A stretch of DNA of 32,335 nt, taken from NCBI GenBank assembly GCA_031394045.1, contig JANMWN010000121.1, positions 1 through 32,335 of the forward strand, written 5' to 3'. How positions within the stretch are numbered: the stretch's first letter is position 1; every line of letters starts with the position of its first letter. The notes under the pieces are model-generated. The model saw nothing but the letters and a program-made list of their open reading frames with translations. It was not told the origin of the DNA and searched no databases. Source of the DNA: JANYIP01 sp031394045. GTDB lineage: Bacteria; Actinomycetota; Actinomycetes; Prado026. The translations under genes were made by a program, and so were the position numbers. Positions 14,319 through 22,504 of this stretch are shown in pieces.

Positions 14319-16217
14319 TCAGCCGAGCCTGCGGAGCCCGGCAGCCTTGGCGGTGGCCCCGGCAGCCTCGGCGGTGCGACCCTGGAGGGTGTAGAGCCGC
14401 GCGAGGTCGTCCCACGGCTCAGGGCTTTGCGGCGAGAGATCTGCTGCGCGCAGCAGGAACTCTTCGGCTGCGGGGTAGTCGGCCTGCTCGGCCGCGACGA
14501 CGCCCCGCCGGAGCAGGATCTGCGGGTTGTAGGGGTCAGCGACCTGGGCCGTGGCCAGCAATCGAGCTGCGGTCGCGAAGTCACCGCTCGCCTCGGCAAC
14601 ACTGGCCTGGTCGATCATGACGGGCACGGATCGCGGGAGCTGGGCGCTCGCCACGGTCAGCCATGGGGTAGCCCGCGAAGCAGCTGCCGTACTGCCAGCC
14701 GAGGCCAGCACGGCGAACGCGTGCCCGGCTGCCGCCCCGAGATCGGGATCCCAGGGCCGCAGGCGGGAGGCAGTCGCGAAGGCGGCATCCGCCCCGGCCA
14801 GGTCGCCCGCGTCCGCCCGGATGATGGCCTGCCGCAACGGGATCTCGGCCAAGGCTCCAAGGAACAGCACCACGGCCAGCGCTCCGGCGAGAGCGGGTGC
14901 GACGCCTCGCCACCGACGACTGAGTCGTGGATCGTCCTCGTCCGACACCGGCATCGACAGCAGTGCACCACCGAAGAACGCTGCGGCAGCGGTCGGACCA
15001 GGCGATGTCAGGTGGACGAGGAGCGCGGTTCCGTAGCCGGCGAGACCTGCGAGAAGCCCGGCCGCGAGCAGCCCCGCTGGAGCTCGTGCCTCCCCGACCA
15101 ACAAGGCGTCGGACGCGGTACGCCATCCCTTCGCCAGGGTCAGTCCGCCGAGGAGCAGGGCGAGAACGAGCAGCACGGGCCCTCCGGCTGACAGTGCTTG
15201 CAGCGGCCAGCTGTGGGGTGAGTCGGGCGGGACGGCTGAGCCCGTCGTCACGTACCAGCGCTCGTCGTGCAGCGCGGGGATGGCGTCCGAGAAGCCCCCG
15301 GGTCCCAGGCCCAGCAGGGGGTGTCGACCGAGCAGCGACAAGGTCTCGGACCAGAGCAGGCCTCGTCCGGGCACCGTCGCAGCCGCCAAGGAGTCAGCAC
15401 CGTCCAGCCGTACGCGGGTGGCCGGGAGCAGCAAGCCGACTGCTCCCATGCCCAGGGCAGCAGCCAGGCACAGGAGGCTGGCCCGGCGTTCGCGAGACAG
15501 CAGCGCGAGAACGGCCAGGACGACAAGACCGCCAACGAGTGCGCCCCGGGACCCCGACGCGGCAATGGCGAGCAGGGCAGCGGCACTCCCGACAAGCGAC
15601 CACGGGTTGCGCCTTCTAAGCGCGTAGGCGACCAGCGGGCCGAGCACCAGCACGGCCCAGGCACCCTCGTCAGAGGCGTTGCCCAGCAATGACCCAGGAC
15701 GACTCGTCGAGCTGGTGAGAGGGGTCCAGCCGAGGGCCTCCAACAGTCCGAGGACAGCGACGACAACCGCAGCGATGGTGAGGAGCCTGATGACCATGGT
15801 GTCGACGTCGCCGCCGCGTCCGGGACCGAGCAGCCGGGCGCCGGCGACCGCAGCGAGTACGTACGCGGCGAGCACGAAGGCCCCCTCGAGGCGAGGCTCG
15901 CGGCCGAGTACCTGCGCCATGGGCTGGGCACCGAAGGCAGCGGCGGCGAGGAGGACGCCCGCGCCGAGGCAGACGAGCACGGTCGCGGAGCGCGGCAGCC
16001 GACCCGCCCGAGGGACCAGCAGGCCCAGGCATCCGCCCGCAGCCACGGCCGCGACCTTGATCAGCACGAAGCGGTCGAGCCCGCCCGGGAGGATCACGAT
16101 CGGCCCAAGCAGGAGGAGCCCCAAGGCCGCGAGCGCTGGCCGGGTTCGCGCGGACCTCGGCCCGGCCGGGGCGGGCGTAGACCGGGTCGCGGCGGGCTGA
16201 GACCGCTTGGCCGCCAC
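14319..16217 (-). CDS. Wzy/O-antigen-ligase-like membrane protein with C-terminal TPRs
   Basis: A 632-residue protein. After a basic, Pro/Ala-rich N-terminus, residues about 27-450 contain around twelve hydrophobic segments. They include the Wzy_C (O-antigen ligase/polymerase) core: GNASDEGAWAVLVLGPL, SGSRGALVGG and, in the large periplasmic-type loop, GRGLLWSETLSLLGRHPLLGLGPGGF with PDSPHSWPLQ. Residues about 465-630 are tetratricopeptide-like repeats (GDLAGADAAFATASRL, GDFATAARLLATAQ, ADYPAAEEFLLRAADL, GRTAEAAGATAKAAGL). Such proteins polymerise or ligate lipid-linked glycans outside the membrane. GTG at 16217 has AAGGGAG seven bases upstream. It is divergent from the large secreted repeat protein. 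A role in assembling an envelope polysaccharide is likely; which one is not visible. Confidence 0.85.
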   Translation of the reverse strand: MAAKRSQPAATRSTPAPAGPRSARTRPALAALGLLLLGPIVILPGGLDRFVLIKVAAVAAGGCLGLLVPRAGRLPRSATVLVCLGAGVLLAAAAFGAQPMAQVLGREPRLEGAFVLAAYVLAAVAGARLLGPGRGGDVDTMVIRLLTIAAVVVAVLGLLEALGWTPLTSSTSRPGSLLGNASDEGAWAVLVLGPLVAYALRRRNPWSLVGSAAALLAIAASGSRGALVGGLVVLAVLALLSRERRASLLCLAAALGMGAVGLLLPATRVRLDGADSLAAATVPGRGLLWSETLSLLGRHPLLGLGPGGFSDAIPALHDERWYVTTGSAVPPDSPHSWPLQALSAGGPVLLVLALLLGGLTLAKGWRTASDALLVGEARAPAGLLAAGLLAGLAGYGTALLVHLTSPGPTAAAAFFGGALLSMPVSDEDDPRLSRRWRGVAPALAGALAVVLFLGALAEIPLRQAIIRADAGDLAGADAAFATASRLRPWDPDLGAAAGHAFAVLASAGSTAAASRATPWLTVASAQLPRSVPVMIDQASVAEASGDFATAARLLATAQVADPYNPQILLRRGVVAAEQADYPAAEEFLLRAADLSPQSPEPWDDLARLYTLQGRTAEAAGATAKAAGLRRLG

Positions 16218-16365
16218 AGCACGGCTCCCTTCAGGTCTCGGAGCGCGAGGCTACCAAGGTTCTCGCACGACCGAGATCGGGCGAGTCGGCCTTGGAACGA
16301 CTGGCTTGACGTAGGTTCTGACAACGTGCACGCGGCTAACGACAACGGGTGGAGAGCGAGACGTC

Positions 16366-19300
16366 ATGCGACGAGGCTTGGCTGGTGCCGTGCTGGCGAT
16401 CCTGGTGGTCTCCCTCGTCGCCGTACCCGCGGTGACGGCCTCTGCCGCTGACCCGCCCGGGACGGTCCTCCTGGCGGGTGGTCACAGTGCTCCGCCCGCC
16501 AGCGGCTCCATGACGTCAGCGTCGAGCGGCGGGACCGTCTACGACTGGGGCCCTGCCTCCGTCAACGGCGGCCGCGGCTGCACGTGCAGGTACCAAGGCG
16601 TCAAGCCGCCAGGCACCGCCGCACTGATTCCCCTGTCGCGGGCCGGCTGGACGATCAACGGGGCGCTGCTCGTCTCGTCGAACTTCTCGTCGAGCCCGGT
16701 GAGTATCCAGTACCGCAACCTCAGCGGGAGTGTGAGCGGGTCTCGTGCGTTTCCCGTGAATGACCGGTTCGTCGGCCCCACGCCCACGGGCTGGCTCGAC
16801 ACGACGCCGGGTGTCGGTGGGAACTCGGTCCGGCTGACGATGGTGGCCGCGACCACCGGTGCCAGGACCGACCTCGGAGTGGTCCCCGGAGTCAACCCGA
16901 ATACGGGGAGCAGCTACCTGGACTCCGTTACGCCAGGCACCGGGGGTGCGGTCGTCTCGGTGATCGAGAACGGCACCCAAGCCAACACTATTTACTACGT
17001 CGCATACGCCCACCCCGGTGTCTTCACCACGTTGCAGCACGACACTGCGAGCCGCCCGCTCAGCAACGTGTACGTCGGTGCGACCGTCGCCGCCTGGGCC
17101 GAGTCCCCCGACGGCGGAACGACGATCAAGCTCGTCCGCGCCCCGCTGTCCGGTGCGGCCGCCCAGGAGACGACGATCTCTGCCGAGCACTACCCGCTCC
17201 AGGTCGCCGCGACGTCGACGCAGACCGGCATCCTGTACTACACCAAGGGCACGTTCGTGCCCGCCTTCGCCACCTACCCAGCTGTCGGGGGAGCCCCCGC
17301 CGTCAACCACGCCGTACCCGCGGTCAACGGTGCCGTCGTCTCCGACGGCACGTCCTTCCTCGTGCAGGAAGGGACGACCGCAGCCGACTCGGGCGTCTAC
17401 TCGCTCGCGCGGGCCGACTCACCCCGGACCCTCGTACGCCTGTGGGGATCCGGCGACCTCATAGCAGGGGGCATCGCTGTGACCGCCGGACGGGCCGGCT
17501 GGGTGGACAACGCGCGCACCACCATCCCGGTGTGGTCGAGGACGCTGACCAACTCCGGCAGCACCATCACAGCTGGGCCCCAGACGCTGGTGGCACTGCA
17601 TGCGACGGGGTACACGCTGAGCATCTCCGGGCAGCGCTCGCTGTTCGCCACTGACGACTTCCCCCATACGGACAGCAAGCTCTGGCTCGCGACACCGTCG
17701 GCACCGCAGAAGCAGCTTGCCTCGTTGCCGGGCCTGATCGACACGCTCAAGATCTCCGGGACCCGGGCGCTCTACCGCGACAACAGCGTCTGGACCCTGA
17801 CCGACACCGTCACAGGGACCAGCCAGGCCCTGCCCTCCGTAGGTGATTCCGGCTCGTACGCCCTCAACGGCAACATCCTGGCCTCCGTCCTTGGGGACGG
17901 GTCGGTCTACTGGCAGGACCTCGCAGGTGGTCCGACCCACCTGGTCACCGGGCCGGTCACGGTGCCCAACCTGAACTACCAGCAGAACTGGGTCGTCGTC
18001 GGCGGCACCAAGGTCGCCTGGTCTCGTCAGTACTGCGACCCGAACGGGTGCAGCTCCGACGCCGCCTATGCCGACGTCCGCGCCGCGACCCCGGCCGTGC
18101 CGGTCCCCGATGCTGGCAACAGCGCCGGGCTGCTGATGTCGGGCGGCTACCTGGTGTACACCGGCGGTGGTCCGAACATGGCTCAGCGCGTGGCACTCCG
18201 GCTGAGCGACAACGCCAAGACGATCATCGACCCCGCTGACGGCGTGTCCGACCTGAGCGGGTCGACCATTGCGCTCGGGGACTCGCTCGGCCTCCCCAAG
18301 GTCGCGCCTCTGCCGCGCGCGGCCGAACCACCCCTGTACCTCGGCAACGGCATCACCCCGCCGGCGCTGACGGCCGGCAGCTGGGACGTCGACCTCCCCA
18401 CCTCGATGCCGCTGACGTCCTGCTCCTTCAGCATCTCGTCGGGGGTGACGCTCGTGCGCAGCGTGCCCTGCGACCCGACCCTCGCGGCTCAGGGCGAGGC
18501 GGTCGCGGCGTGGAACGGTGCCAACGCCGCCGGGTTCGCGATGCCCAGCGGCACGTACTCCTGGAAGCTCGTTGCCGGCAACGCGGACGGCGTGGTGCGT
18601 GACGTCGACGGGACCACGACGCCGATTACCGGGACGATGACGGTGCCCGTGCCGTCCGGCTACACCGCGACCGGTCCCTGTCGTCTCCTGGATACGCGGA
18701 CCGGGACGGGAACCTGTGCAGGAGCCCCCACGTACACGCCGGGACCGGTCGGCGCGGGTGTTCAGGCGGTCCTCAAGGTCAAGGTCGCCGGGTTCGCCGG
18801 GATCCCCGCCAACGCGACTGCGGTCGTGCTGAACCTGACCGCTGTCGGGGCTTCGCAGGCCACCTTCGTGACGGCCTACCCGGACGGCAAACCTCGCCCC
18901 GGGTCGTCGACGCTGAACGTCAACAACTCCGGGCCCGTACCGAACCTGGCCATCGTGTCGGTGGGTGACGGCGGCTACATCGATCTCTACAACTCCGTCG
19001 GGACGGTCCACGTACTCGCTGACATCTCCGGCTACTTCGTCGCCGGGTCGGGGGACGGCAGCGTCACGTTCCCGCCCTGCCGCGTGTACGACACGCGGGT
19101 CGGCCACGGTGCCTGCACCAATAGCGTTATTGCACCCCCGGCCCCGGTCGGAGCGGGGGAGTCCTTGGCCGTCAAGGTCACCGGCGTCGAGGGCGTACCC
19201 GACAACGCGACGGCGGTGGTGCTGAACATCACTGCTGTTGGCGCCACGTTGCCGACGTACGTGTCGGCGTACCCGGCGGGCGGGTCGCCCTCGACCAGCA

Positions 19301-19839
19301 GCCTCAACGTCAACAATTCCCTCGCGATCGCCAACCTGGTGATCGTCCCGGTGGGTGCCGGCGGGGTGATCGACCTATACAACGCCAGGGGCAGCGTCCA
19401 GCTGATCGTCGATATCTCCGGCTACTTCGCGCCTGGCGCAGGCTCCCAGCTCAGTGCGGCCCTGCCTTGTCGGGTGTACGACACCCGGCTCGGACACGGC
19501 ACCTGTACGGGAGGGACGACCGCGGCCGCGGCTCCGGTGGCCGGTGGGACGTCCCTGAAGCTGCGAGTGGCTGGGGTCGACGGCGTCCCCGCCGATGCCA
19601 CCAGCGTCGCGGTCAACATCACTGCTGTGGGAGCGACCACGGCGACATTCATCACCGCCTATCCCGACGGCGGCAGCGTCCCCGGAGTCTCGAACATCAA
19701 CGTGAACGGTCCTGCGGCCGTGCCGAACCTGGCCATCGTGCCGATCGGTTCGGACGGGTACATCGACCTGTATAACGCTAAGGGCAGTGTCCAACTGATC
19801 GTTGACATCACCGGCTACTTCGCGCCCGCACCTCCCTGA
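16366..19839 (+). CDS. 1157-aa secreted protein: propeller-like N-terminal region, FlgD-like Ig, three C-terminal repeats
   Basis: The protein starts with a clear signal peptide (hydrophobic residues 4-26, cleavage near SAADPP). Residues about 30-650 are rich in short beta strands, Gly, Thr and Trp, and lack catalytic motifs; blade-like units such as TRALYRDNSVWTLTDTVTG suggest a beta-propeller (inference). Residues about 655-763 resemble a FlgD-type Ig domain (WDVDLPTSMPLTSCSF, GTYSWKLVAGN). The end consists of three homologous repeats (766-897, 899-1025, 1028-1157). Each begins with a PCR..DTR.G.G.C block and ends with IDLYN..G...(L/I)..DI(S/T)GYF. Similar repeats occur in other actinobacterial secreted proteins, and a wall- or surface-binding role is plausible but unproven. 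No sortase signal is present. Weak GGAGAG lies upstream of the ATG. Confidence 0.85.
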   Translation: MRRGLAGAVLAILVVSLVAVPAVTASAADPPGTVLLAGGHSAPPASGSMTSASSGGTVYDWGPASVNGGRGCTCRYQGVKPPGTAALIPLSRAGWTINGALLVSSNFSSSPVSIQYRNLSGSVSGSRAFPVNDRFVGPTPTGWLDTTPGVGGNSVRLTMVAATTGARTDLGVVPGVNPNTGSSYLDSVTPGTGGAVVSVIENGTQANTIYYVAYAHPGVFTTLQHDTASRPLSNVYVGATVAAWAESPDGGTTIKLVRAPLSGAAAQETTISAEHYPLQVAATSTQTGILYYTKGTFVPAFATYPAVGGAPAVNHAVPAVNGAVVSDGTSFLVQEGTTAADSGVYSLARADSPRTLVRLWGSGDLIAGGIAVTAGRAGWVDNARTTIPVWSRTLTNSGSTITAGPQTLVALHATGYTLSISGQRSLFATDDFPHTDSKLWLATPSAPQKQLASLPGLIDTLKISGTRALYRDNSVWTLTDTVTGTSQALPSVGDSGSYALNGNILASVLGDGSVYWQDLAGGPTHLVTGPVTVPNLNYQQNWVVVGGTKVAWSRQYCDPNGCSSDAAYADVRAATPAVPVPDAGNSAGLLMSGGYLVYTGGGPNMAQRVALRLSDNAKTIIDPADGVSDLSGSTIALGDSLGLPKVAPLPRAAEPPLYLGNGITPPALTAGSWDVDLPTSMPLTSCSFSISSGVTLVRSVPCDPTLAAQGEAVAAWNGANAAGFAMPSGTYSWKLVAGNADGVVRDVDGTTTPITGTMTVPVPSGYTATGPCRLLDTRTGTGTCAGAPTYTPGPVGAGVQAVLKVKVAGFAGIPANATAVVLNLTAVGASQATFVTAYPDGKPRPGSSTLNVNNSGPVPNLAIVSVGDGGYIDLYNSVGTVHVLADISGYFVAGSGDGSVTFPPCRVYDTRVGHGACTNSVIAPPAPVGAGESLAVKVTGVEGVPDNATAVVLNITAVGATLPTYVSAYPAGGSPSTSSLNVNNSLAIANLVIVPVGAGGVIDLYNARGSVQLIVDISGYFAPGAGSQLSAALPCRVYDTRLGHGTCTGGTTAAAAPVAGGTSLKLRVAGVDGVPADATSVAVNITAVGATTATFITAYPDGGSVPGVSNINVNGPAAVPNLAIVPIGSDGYIDLYNAKGSVQLIVDITGYFAPAPP
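18658..19836 (+). repeat. Three tandem ~380-bp coding repeats (C-terminal repeat domain)
   Basis: Three in-frame units start near 18658, 19063 and 19450. Each encodes PCR(L/V)(L/Y)DTR.G.G.C, then a GVP.(N/D)AT strand pair with N(L/I)TAVGA, then a TAYP or SAYP strand, a N(V)N segment with (P/I)NL.IV..G..G.IDLYN, and a closing GYF. The two Cys in the first block are conserved in all three, which suggests one disulfide per unit. Units are divergent enough (visible codon and residue differences) that the duplication is old. Confidence 0.88.
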
Positions 19840-20042
19840 CGGCTCCTGAGCCAGCTGGTGTCCAGATCGACTAGGTACGGACCTGTCGAGCCTGGTGAGC
19901 CTTGGCGAAGGCTGCCTTGCGTCGAGCCTGATCCTGGAGCGGCCCCTGTCCTGGGCAGCGGCCGACGTCTATTTGCTTGAACGTAGGCCTCTCCAGAGGC
20001 AAACAGGGATCGACCCGTGGCGACGCGTCAGGCGACCCGCCC
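19840..20042. other. Gene-poor stretch after the secreted repeat protein
   Basis: No protein-like open frame is seen here. The plus-strand open frame spanning 19895-20203 is low-complexity in its first two thirds and becomes meaningful only in its last 24 codons, where it covers the transporter relic. Together with the following inverted repeat, relic and hairpin this forms a 469-bp non-coding interval between convergent genes. Confidence 0.6.
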
Positions 20043-20090
20043 TCGCTGCAGACAAATTGGGGGCTGGGACCACCAGATTGTCTGCAGCGA
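20043..20090. repeat. 13-bp perfect inverted repeat with a 22-nt loop
   Basis: TCGCTGCAGACAA at 20043-20055 is matched exactly by TTGTCTGCAGCGA at 20078-20090, and five of the next eight loop-side bases also pair. The arms contain CGCTGCAGACA, which also appears in the nearby transporter relic (20163-20173). It could act as a terminator for the secreted-protein gene, although the distance (about 200 bp) and lack of a T run argue against this. It could also be the remains of a small mobile sequence. Confidence 0.6.
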
Positions 20091-20104
20091 TCGGGGTCGC
20101 CCAC

Positions 20105-20205
20105 AGGAAGCTTCTCGCTCGGTGTGGCGTTGCCGGTCCGCGGCTGGCCGGACAGGGGGCGGCGCTGCAGACACAACCAGCCGTCCTGGGCACCATCCCC
20201 TGACC
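20105..20205 (+). pseudogene. 101-bp relic of the YidE/AspT-type transporter 3' end
   Basis: Three blocks match the intact gene in order: 20105-20128 equals 12932-12955 (24/24), 20129-20190 equals 13218-13279 (56/62), and 20191-20205 equals 13385-13399 (15/15, including the stop codon). The intervening 262 bp and 105 bp are missing. The first junction lies in a TGGC shared by both edges and the second in a shared TCCTGGG. The 262-bp loss shifts the frame. Overall identity of the retained bases is 95/101. No further homology to the transporter was recognised upstream. Confidence 0.85.
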
Positions 20206-20239
20206 GTGCCGGAGGGCATCCGGGCCCAGTCACCCGGTG

Positions 20240-20298
20240 CCTGTCCCGACGCGACGGCCGCCTCCTTCGGGGGCGCCGCCGCCGTCGCGTCGGGCAGG
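20240..20298 (-). terminator. Strong bidirectional hairpin between convergent genes
   Basis: CCCGACGCGACGGC at 20245-20258 pairs perfectly with GCCGTCGCGTCGGG at 20281-20294. The stem extends outward through CCTG/CAGG with one bulged base. The interior can also pair as GCCTCC-TTCG-GGGGGC, making a nearly continuous long hairpin capped by a TTCG tetraloop. It starts 11 bp past the stop of the minus-strand ScyD-like gene and lies between two convergent genes, so it is best read as a terminator, as is common for GC-rich genomes without a T run. Confidence 0.72.
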
Positions 20299-20308
20299 AC
20301 CGCGTGCT

Positions 20309-21325
20309 CTAGTGGAAGCAGTCGCGGTCGATCGTGTACACCGCGCCGGCGAACGAGGCCGCGACGAGCAACCCCTGGCCGAGCTCTACATCGGTGGGAG
20401 CAGGGACCGACATCGAGGTGGTCCGGCCGTTCTTGATCCGGAGCACGAGACTGTCATCCACGCCATTGGTGTCGGTTCCGTCCAGGACGCCGATATCCGG
20501 CGCAGCGGCGTAGATGGTGCCGTCAGCAGCGACGGCGATACCGGTGAGCGGCGGCAGCCCGGTCCACGTGCGCACGATGGTGCCGGTGTGGCTGTCGACC
20601 TTGTAGATGCGGCCCTGGCCGGCGGCCTCGCCGGACAGCCCCGAGACGTAGAGGAACCCGTCAGGTCCGAGCTCGACGTCGGTGGGCGTGGGGTCGCAGC
20701 CGGTCTGGCCCGGGTCGTTCTCCGGACGCACCGCGCAGTCCGCCCCGTCGTGGATCACGGGAAACACCGTGAGGGTGCGGATTCGACCATCGTTGTCGAC
20801 GGAGAGCAGGTCGTTGGCACCTGAGTCGGCGACGATCGTACGGCCGGGAAGCGCGAGCACGGAGTACGGGTTGGACACGGCGTCGACCGCCTGGCTCTGG
20901 CCGTCGGGGTTGTGCGCAAGCTCCCACGCGAGGGTGTCGGCTTGCACCGAGACGTGACCGTGGCGGCCCACGCGCAGCAGGCGAGCCGGAGGCAGGCCAA
21001 CTCCTGGCGTGCCCAGGGTAGAGGTGATCATCACGGTGCCGTCGCGCCGGACGTCCACGCCGGGACCGAAGCCAAGCCCACTGGCGACCACATGCGACTT
21101 CCCGGTGCGCAGGTCGAACCGGGAGACGCTGCTGGTGCCGATGTCCGCGACGTACAGGGACCCGTTAAGGCCGAACGAGACATGCGTCGGGGCCGCGAGC
21201 CCGCTGAGCAGAACGCGATACCCCGCATGGCCTTCTGTCGCGTTCGCGGTTGATGGAAGGACGAGGGCGGAGGCCGAGATCGCCATGATCGCGGCTGTGC
21301 GCCCCCAGGTCGTCTTTCGTTTCAT
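20309..21325 (-). CDS. Secreted ScyD/ScyE-family beta-propeller protein
   Basis: A 338-residue exported protein with a signal peptide (MKRKTTWGRTAAIMAISASALVLP, cleavage after TANA) followed by an NHL/SMP30-like propeller. Repeated units include APTHVSFGLNGSLYVADIGTS, FGPGVDVRRDGTVMITS, NPYSVLALPGRTIVADSGAND, TPTDVELGPDGFLYVSG and LTGIAVAADGTIYAAAPD. The pattern fits the ScyD/ScyE family; the cyanobacterial namesakes are linked to scytonemin, but actinobacterial members have no assigned reaction. Two Cys in DGADCAVRPENDPGQTGC and one near the end may form disulfides. AAGGAG lies five bases before the ATG, with an 8-bp hairpin just upstream of it. The gene is monocistronic and ends at a strong hairpin. 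Confidence 0.85.
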   Translation of the reverse strand: MKRKTTWGRTAAIMAISASALVLPSTANATEGHAGYRVLLSGLAAPTHVSFGLNGSLYVADIGTSSVSRFDLRTGKSHVVASGLGFGPGVDVRRDGTVMITSTLGTPGVGLPPARLLRVGRHGHVSVQADTLAWELAHNPDGQSQAVDAVSNPYSVLALPGRTIVADSGANDLLSVDNDGRIRTLTVFPVIHDGADCAVRPENDPGQTGCDPTPTDVELGPDGFLYVSGLSGEAAGQGRIYKVDSHTGTIVRTWTGLPPLTGIAVAADGTIYAAAPDIGVLDGTDTNGVDDSLVLRIKNGRTTSMSVPAPTDVELGQGLLVAASFAGAVYTIDRDCFH

Positions 21326-21344
21326 GGCATCTCCTTGACGAGGA

Positions 21345-21364
21345 GCGCTGCGCCGTCGCAGCGC
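21345..21364 (-). promoter_or_regulatory. 8-bp perfect hairpin just upstream of the ScyD-like ribosome site
   Basis: GCGCTGCG at 21345-21352 pairs with CGCAGCGC at 21357-21364 across a 4-base loop, and flanking GAGG/CCTC bases can extend it. It lies eight bases upstream of the AAGGAG that serves the minus-strand ScyD-like gene, and in the 77-bp gap shared with the divergent small gene at 21403. It might stabilise the mRNA, affect translation, or be a protein-binding inverted repeat. Confidence 0.45.
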
Positions 21365-21402
21365 CTCGGCCCTCAGTCAGCCAGCGTGGCGAGCGTCGCC
21401 GC

Positions 21403-21801
21403 ATGGGTAGGCCGCCCTATCTTGGCCTCGACCGCATCCCCACGTTGTCCCTGCCGTTGGCGGGCACTGCTGCGACTGATGTCGTACCCGAGTCGCACGT
21501 ACGGGCCGGGTTGCACGATGACGCCCCGGACCGGATGTCCGGGGTGCAAGATGCTGCTGTGGACGAGGTCGAGGTCGAGCTGTGGTGGTCCGCGCTGCCA
21601 GGCGACGTGCGTCAGGGCCTGCTCGATGTCGGCACCGAGCCGATCCCCGAGTGGTACCTCGCCAACATCCCGCGCGGCTGGCTGGCGACGATCGACGCGG
21701 CGTTCGACGCCACGACCGGAGCCCCGCCGATCACCCTGGAGATGCTGGACCCAGCGCTGTGCGACTTCCTCGCCCGGAAGGCAGTCGAGCCGCTCAGCTG
21801 A
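21403..21801 (+). CDS. Hypothetical small protein
   Basis: A 132-residue protein of no family I recognise. The first ~45 residues are low in structure, and the rest (VDEVEVELWWSALPGDVRQG to the end) is a coherent acidic, helical segment with several Trp and Leu. The start is uncertain: ATG at 21403 lacks a good ribosome site, and an in-frame ATG at 21535 would begin just before the coherent part. Its 3' end overlaps the convergent cupredoxin gene by 8 bp. No membrane segment or signal peptide is evident. Confidence 0.6.
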   Translation: MGRPPYLGLDRIPTLSLPLAGTAATDVVPESHVRAGLHDDAPDRMSGVQDAAVDEVEVELWWSALPGDVRQGLLDVGTEPIPEWYLANIPRGWLATIDAAFDATTGAPPITLEMLDPALCDFLARKAVEPLS

Positions 21802-22384
21802 CGACCAGCTCCTGGCGCATGCCGTCGGTGTAGTGGTTGGGCAGGTTGCACAGCAGCTCGTATCGACCTGGAGCGAGCGTGACCGTCACCCAGCCGACCG
21901 TGCCAGAGGTGATTCCCTCGCCGGTACCACTGGCGCACGAGCCCGAGGCCTCGCCGAGGCTCCCGGCCTCGTCGACCTTCCCGTCCGTGCCGGGCACCCG
22001 CTGCCCTGTGACCGTGCCTGGGCCGAGGGGAAGGATCACCAGCTCGTGCGTACGCCAGCCGACGTTCGACGCGATGAAGCTGACCTGGCCCGCTGGTACC
22101 GCGGCGGGCAGCGCACGCAGCATCATGTGCACGCCAACTGGTGCCGTGCCGCCCATCATCTGCGTCATCCCCATGTCCCCGAGCAGCACCTTGACTGTCG
22201 AACCCGGGAGCGGTGGGGCAGCACAGGTCAGGGACGAGTAGTGGTACGCGGTGTCGCCGCCCATCATCCCCGGCCCCGTCCCTGCGCCGCGCGCATCGGT
22301 AGCGGCCGAACAACCGGACAGCACGATCGCGGCTGCTATCCCCGAGAGGACCCGAACGGGTCGGCGAGAGACGGACCTGATCAC
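21794..22384 (-). CDS. Cupredoxin-like, Met-rich copper lipoprotein
   Basis: A 196-residue lipoprotein. From the GTG at 22384 the N-terminus is a clean lipoprotein signal (VRVLSGIAAAIVLSGC, Cys25); an upstream in-frame GTG at 22441 would add 19 residues before it. The C-terminal domain carries a type-1 copper site in sulfocyanin-like arrangement: His113 (THELVILP), then Cys179, His184 and Met189 in CNLPNHYTDGM. Between lipobox and domain are Met-rich patches (GPGMMGG, DMGMTQMMGG, HMML) of the kind that bind Cu(I). It should sit on the outer face of the membrane, binding or transferring copper or electrons. No oxidase or copper transporter gene is adjacent. Confidence 0.85.
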   Translation of the reverse strand: MIRSVSRRPVRVLSGIAAAIVLSGCSAATDARGAGTGPGMMGGDTAYHYSSLTCAAPPLPGSTVKVLLGDMGMTQMMGGTAPVGVHMMLRALPAAVPAGQVSFIASNVGWRTHELVILPLGPGTVTGQRVPGTDGKVDEAGSLGEASGSCASGTGEGITSGTVGWVTVTLAPGRYELLCNLPNHYTDGMRQELVVS

Positions 22385-22504
22385 CGGACCAGTACATACA
22401 CCCACCCCCGCCTGCGGCAGAGGCGAACGTCCCGCCGCCACACGCCTATCGACAGATCAGACCTTTGGCTGCTGGCCGTCTTCAGCGGACGCTAGCGTTC
22501 GGGC

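Noticed and set aside
16306..16340. TTGACG upstream of the large secreted-protein gene as a -35 box
   Set aside because: No acceptable -10 hexamer at 16-18 bp spacing, so the promoter is not supported.
17419..19107. 562-codon minus-strand open frame inside the secreted repeat-protein gene
   Set aside because: Antisense shadow with Arg/Gly/Asp-rich composition, whereas the plus-strand frame has a signal peptide and repeated domains.
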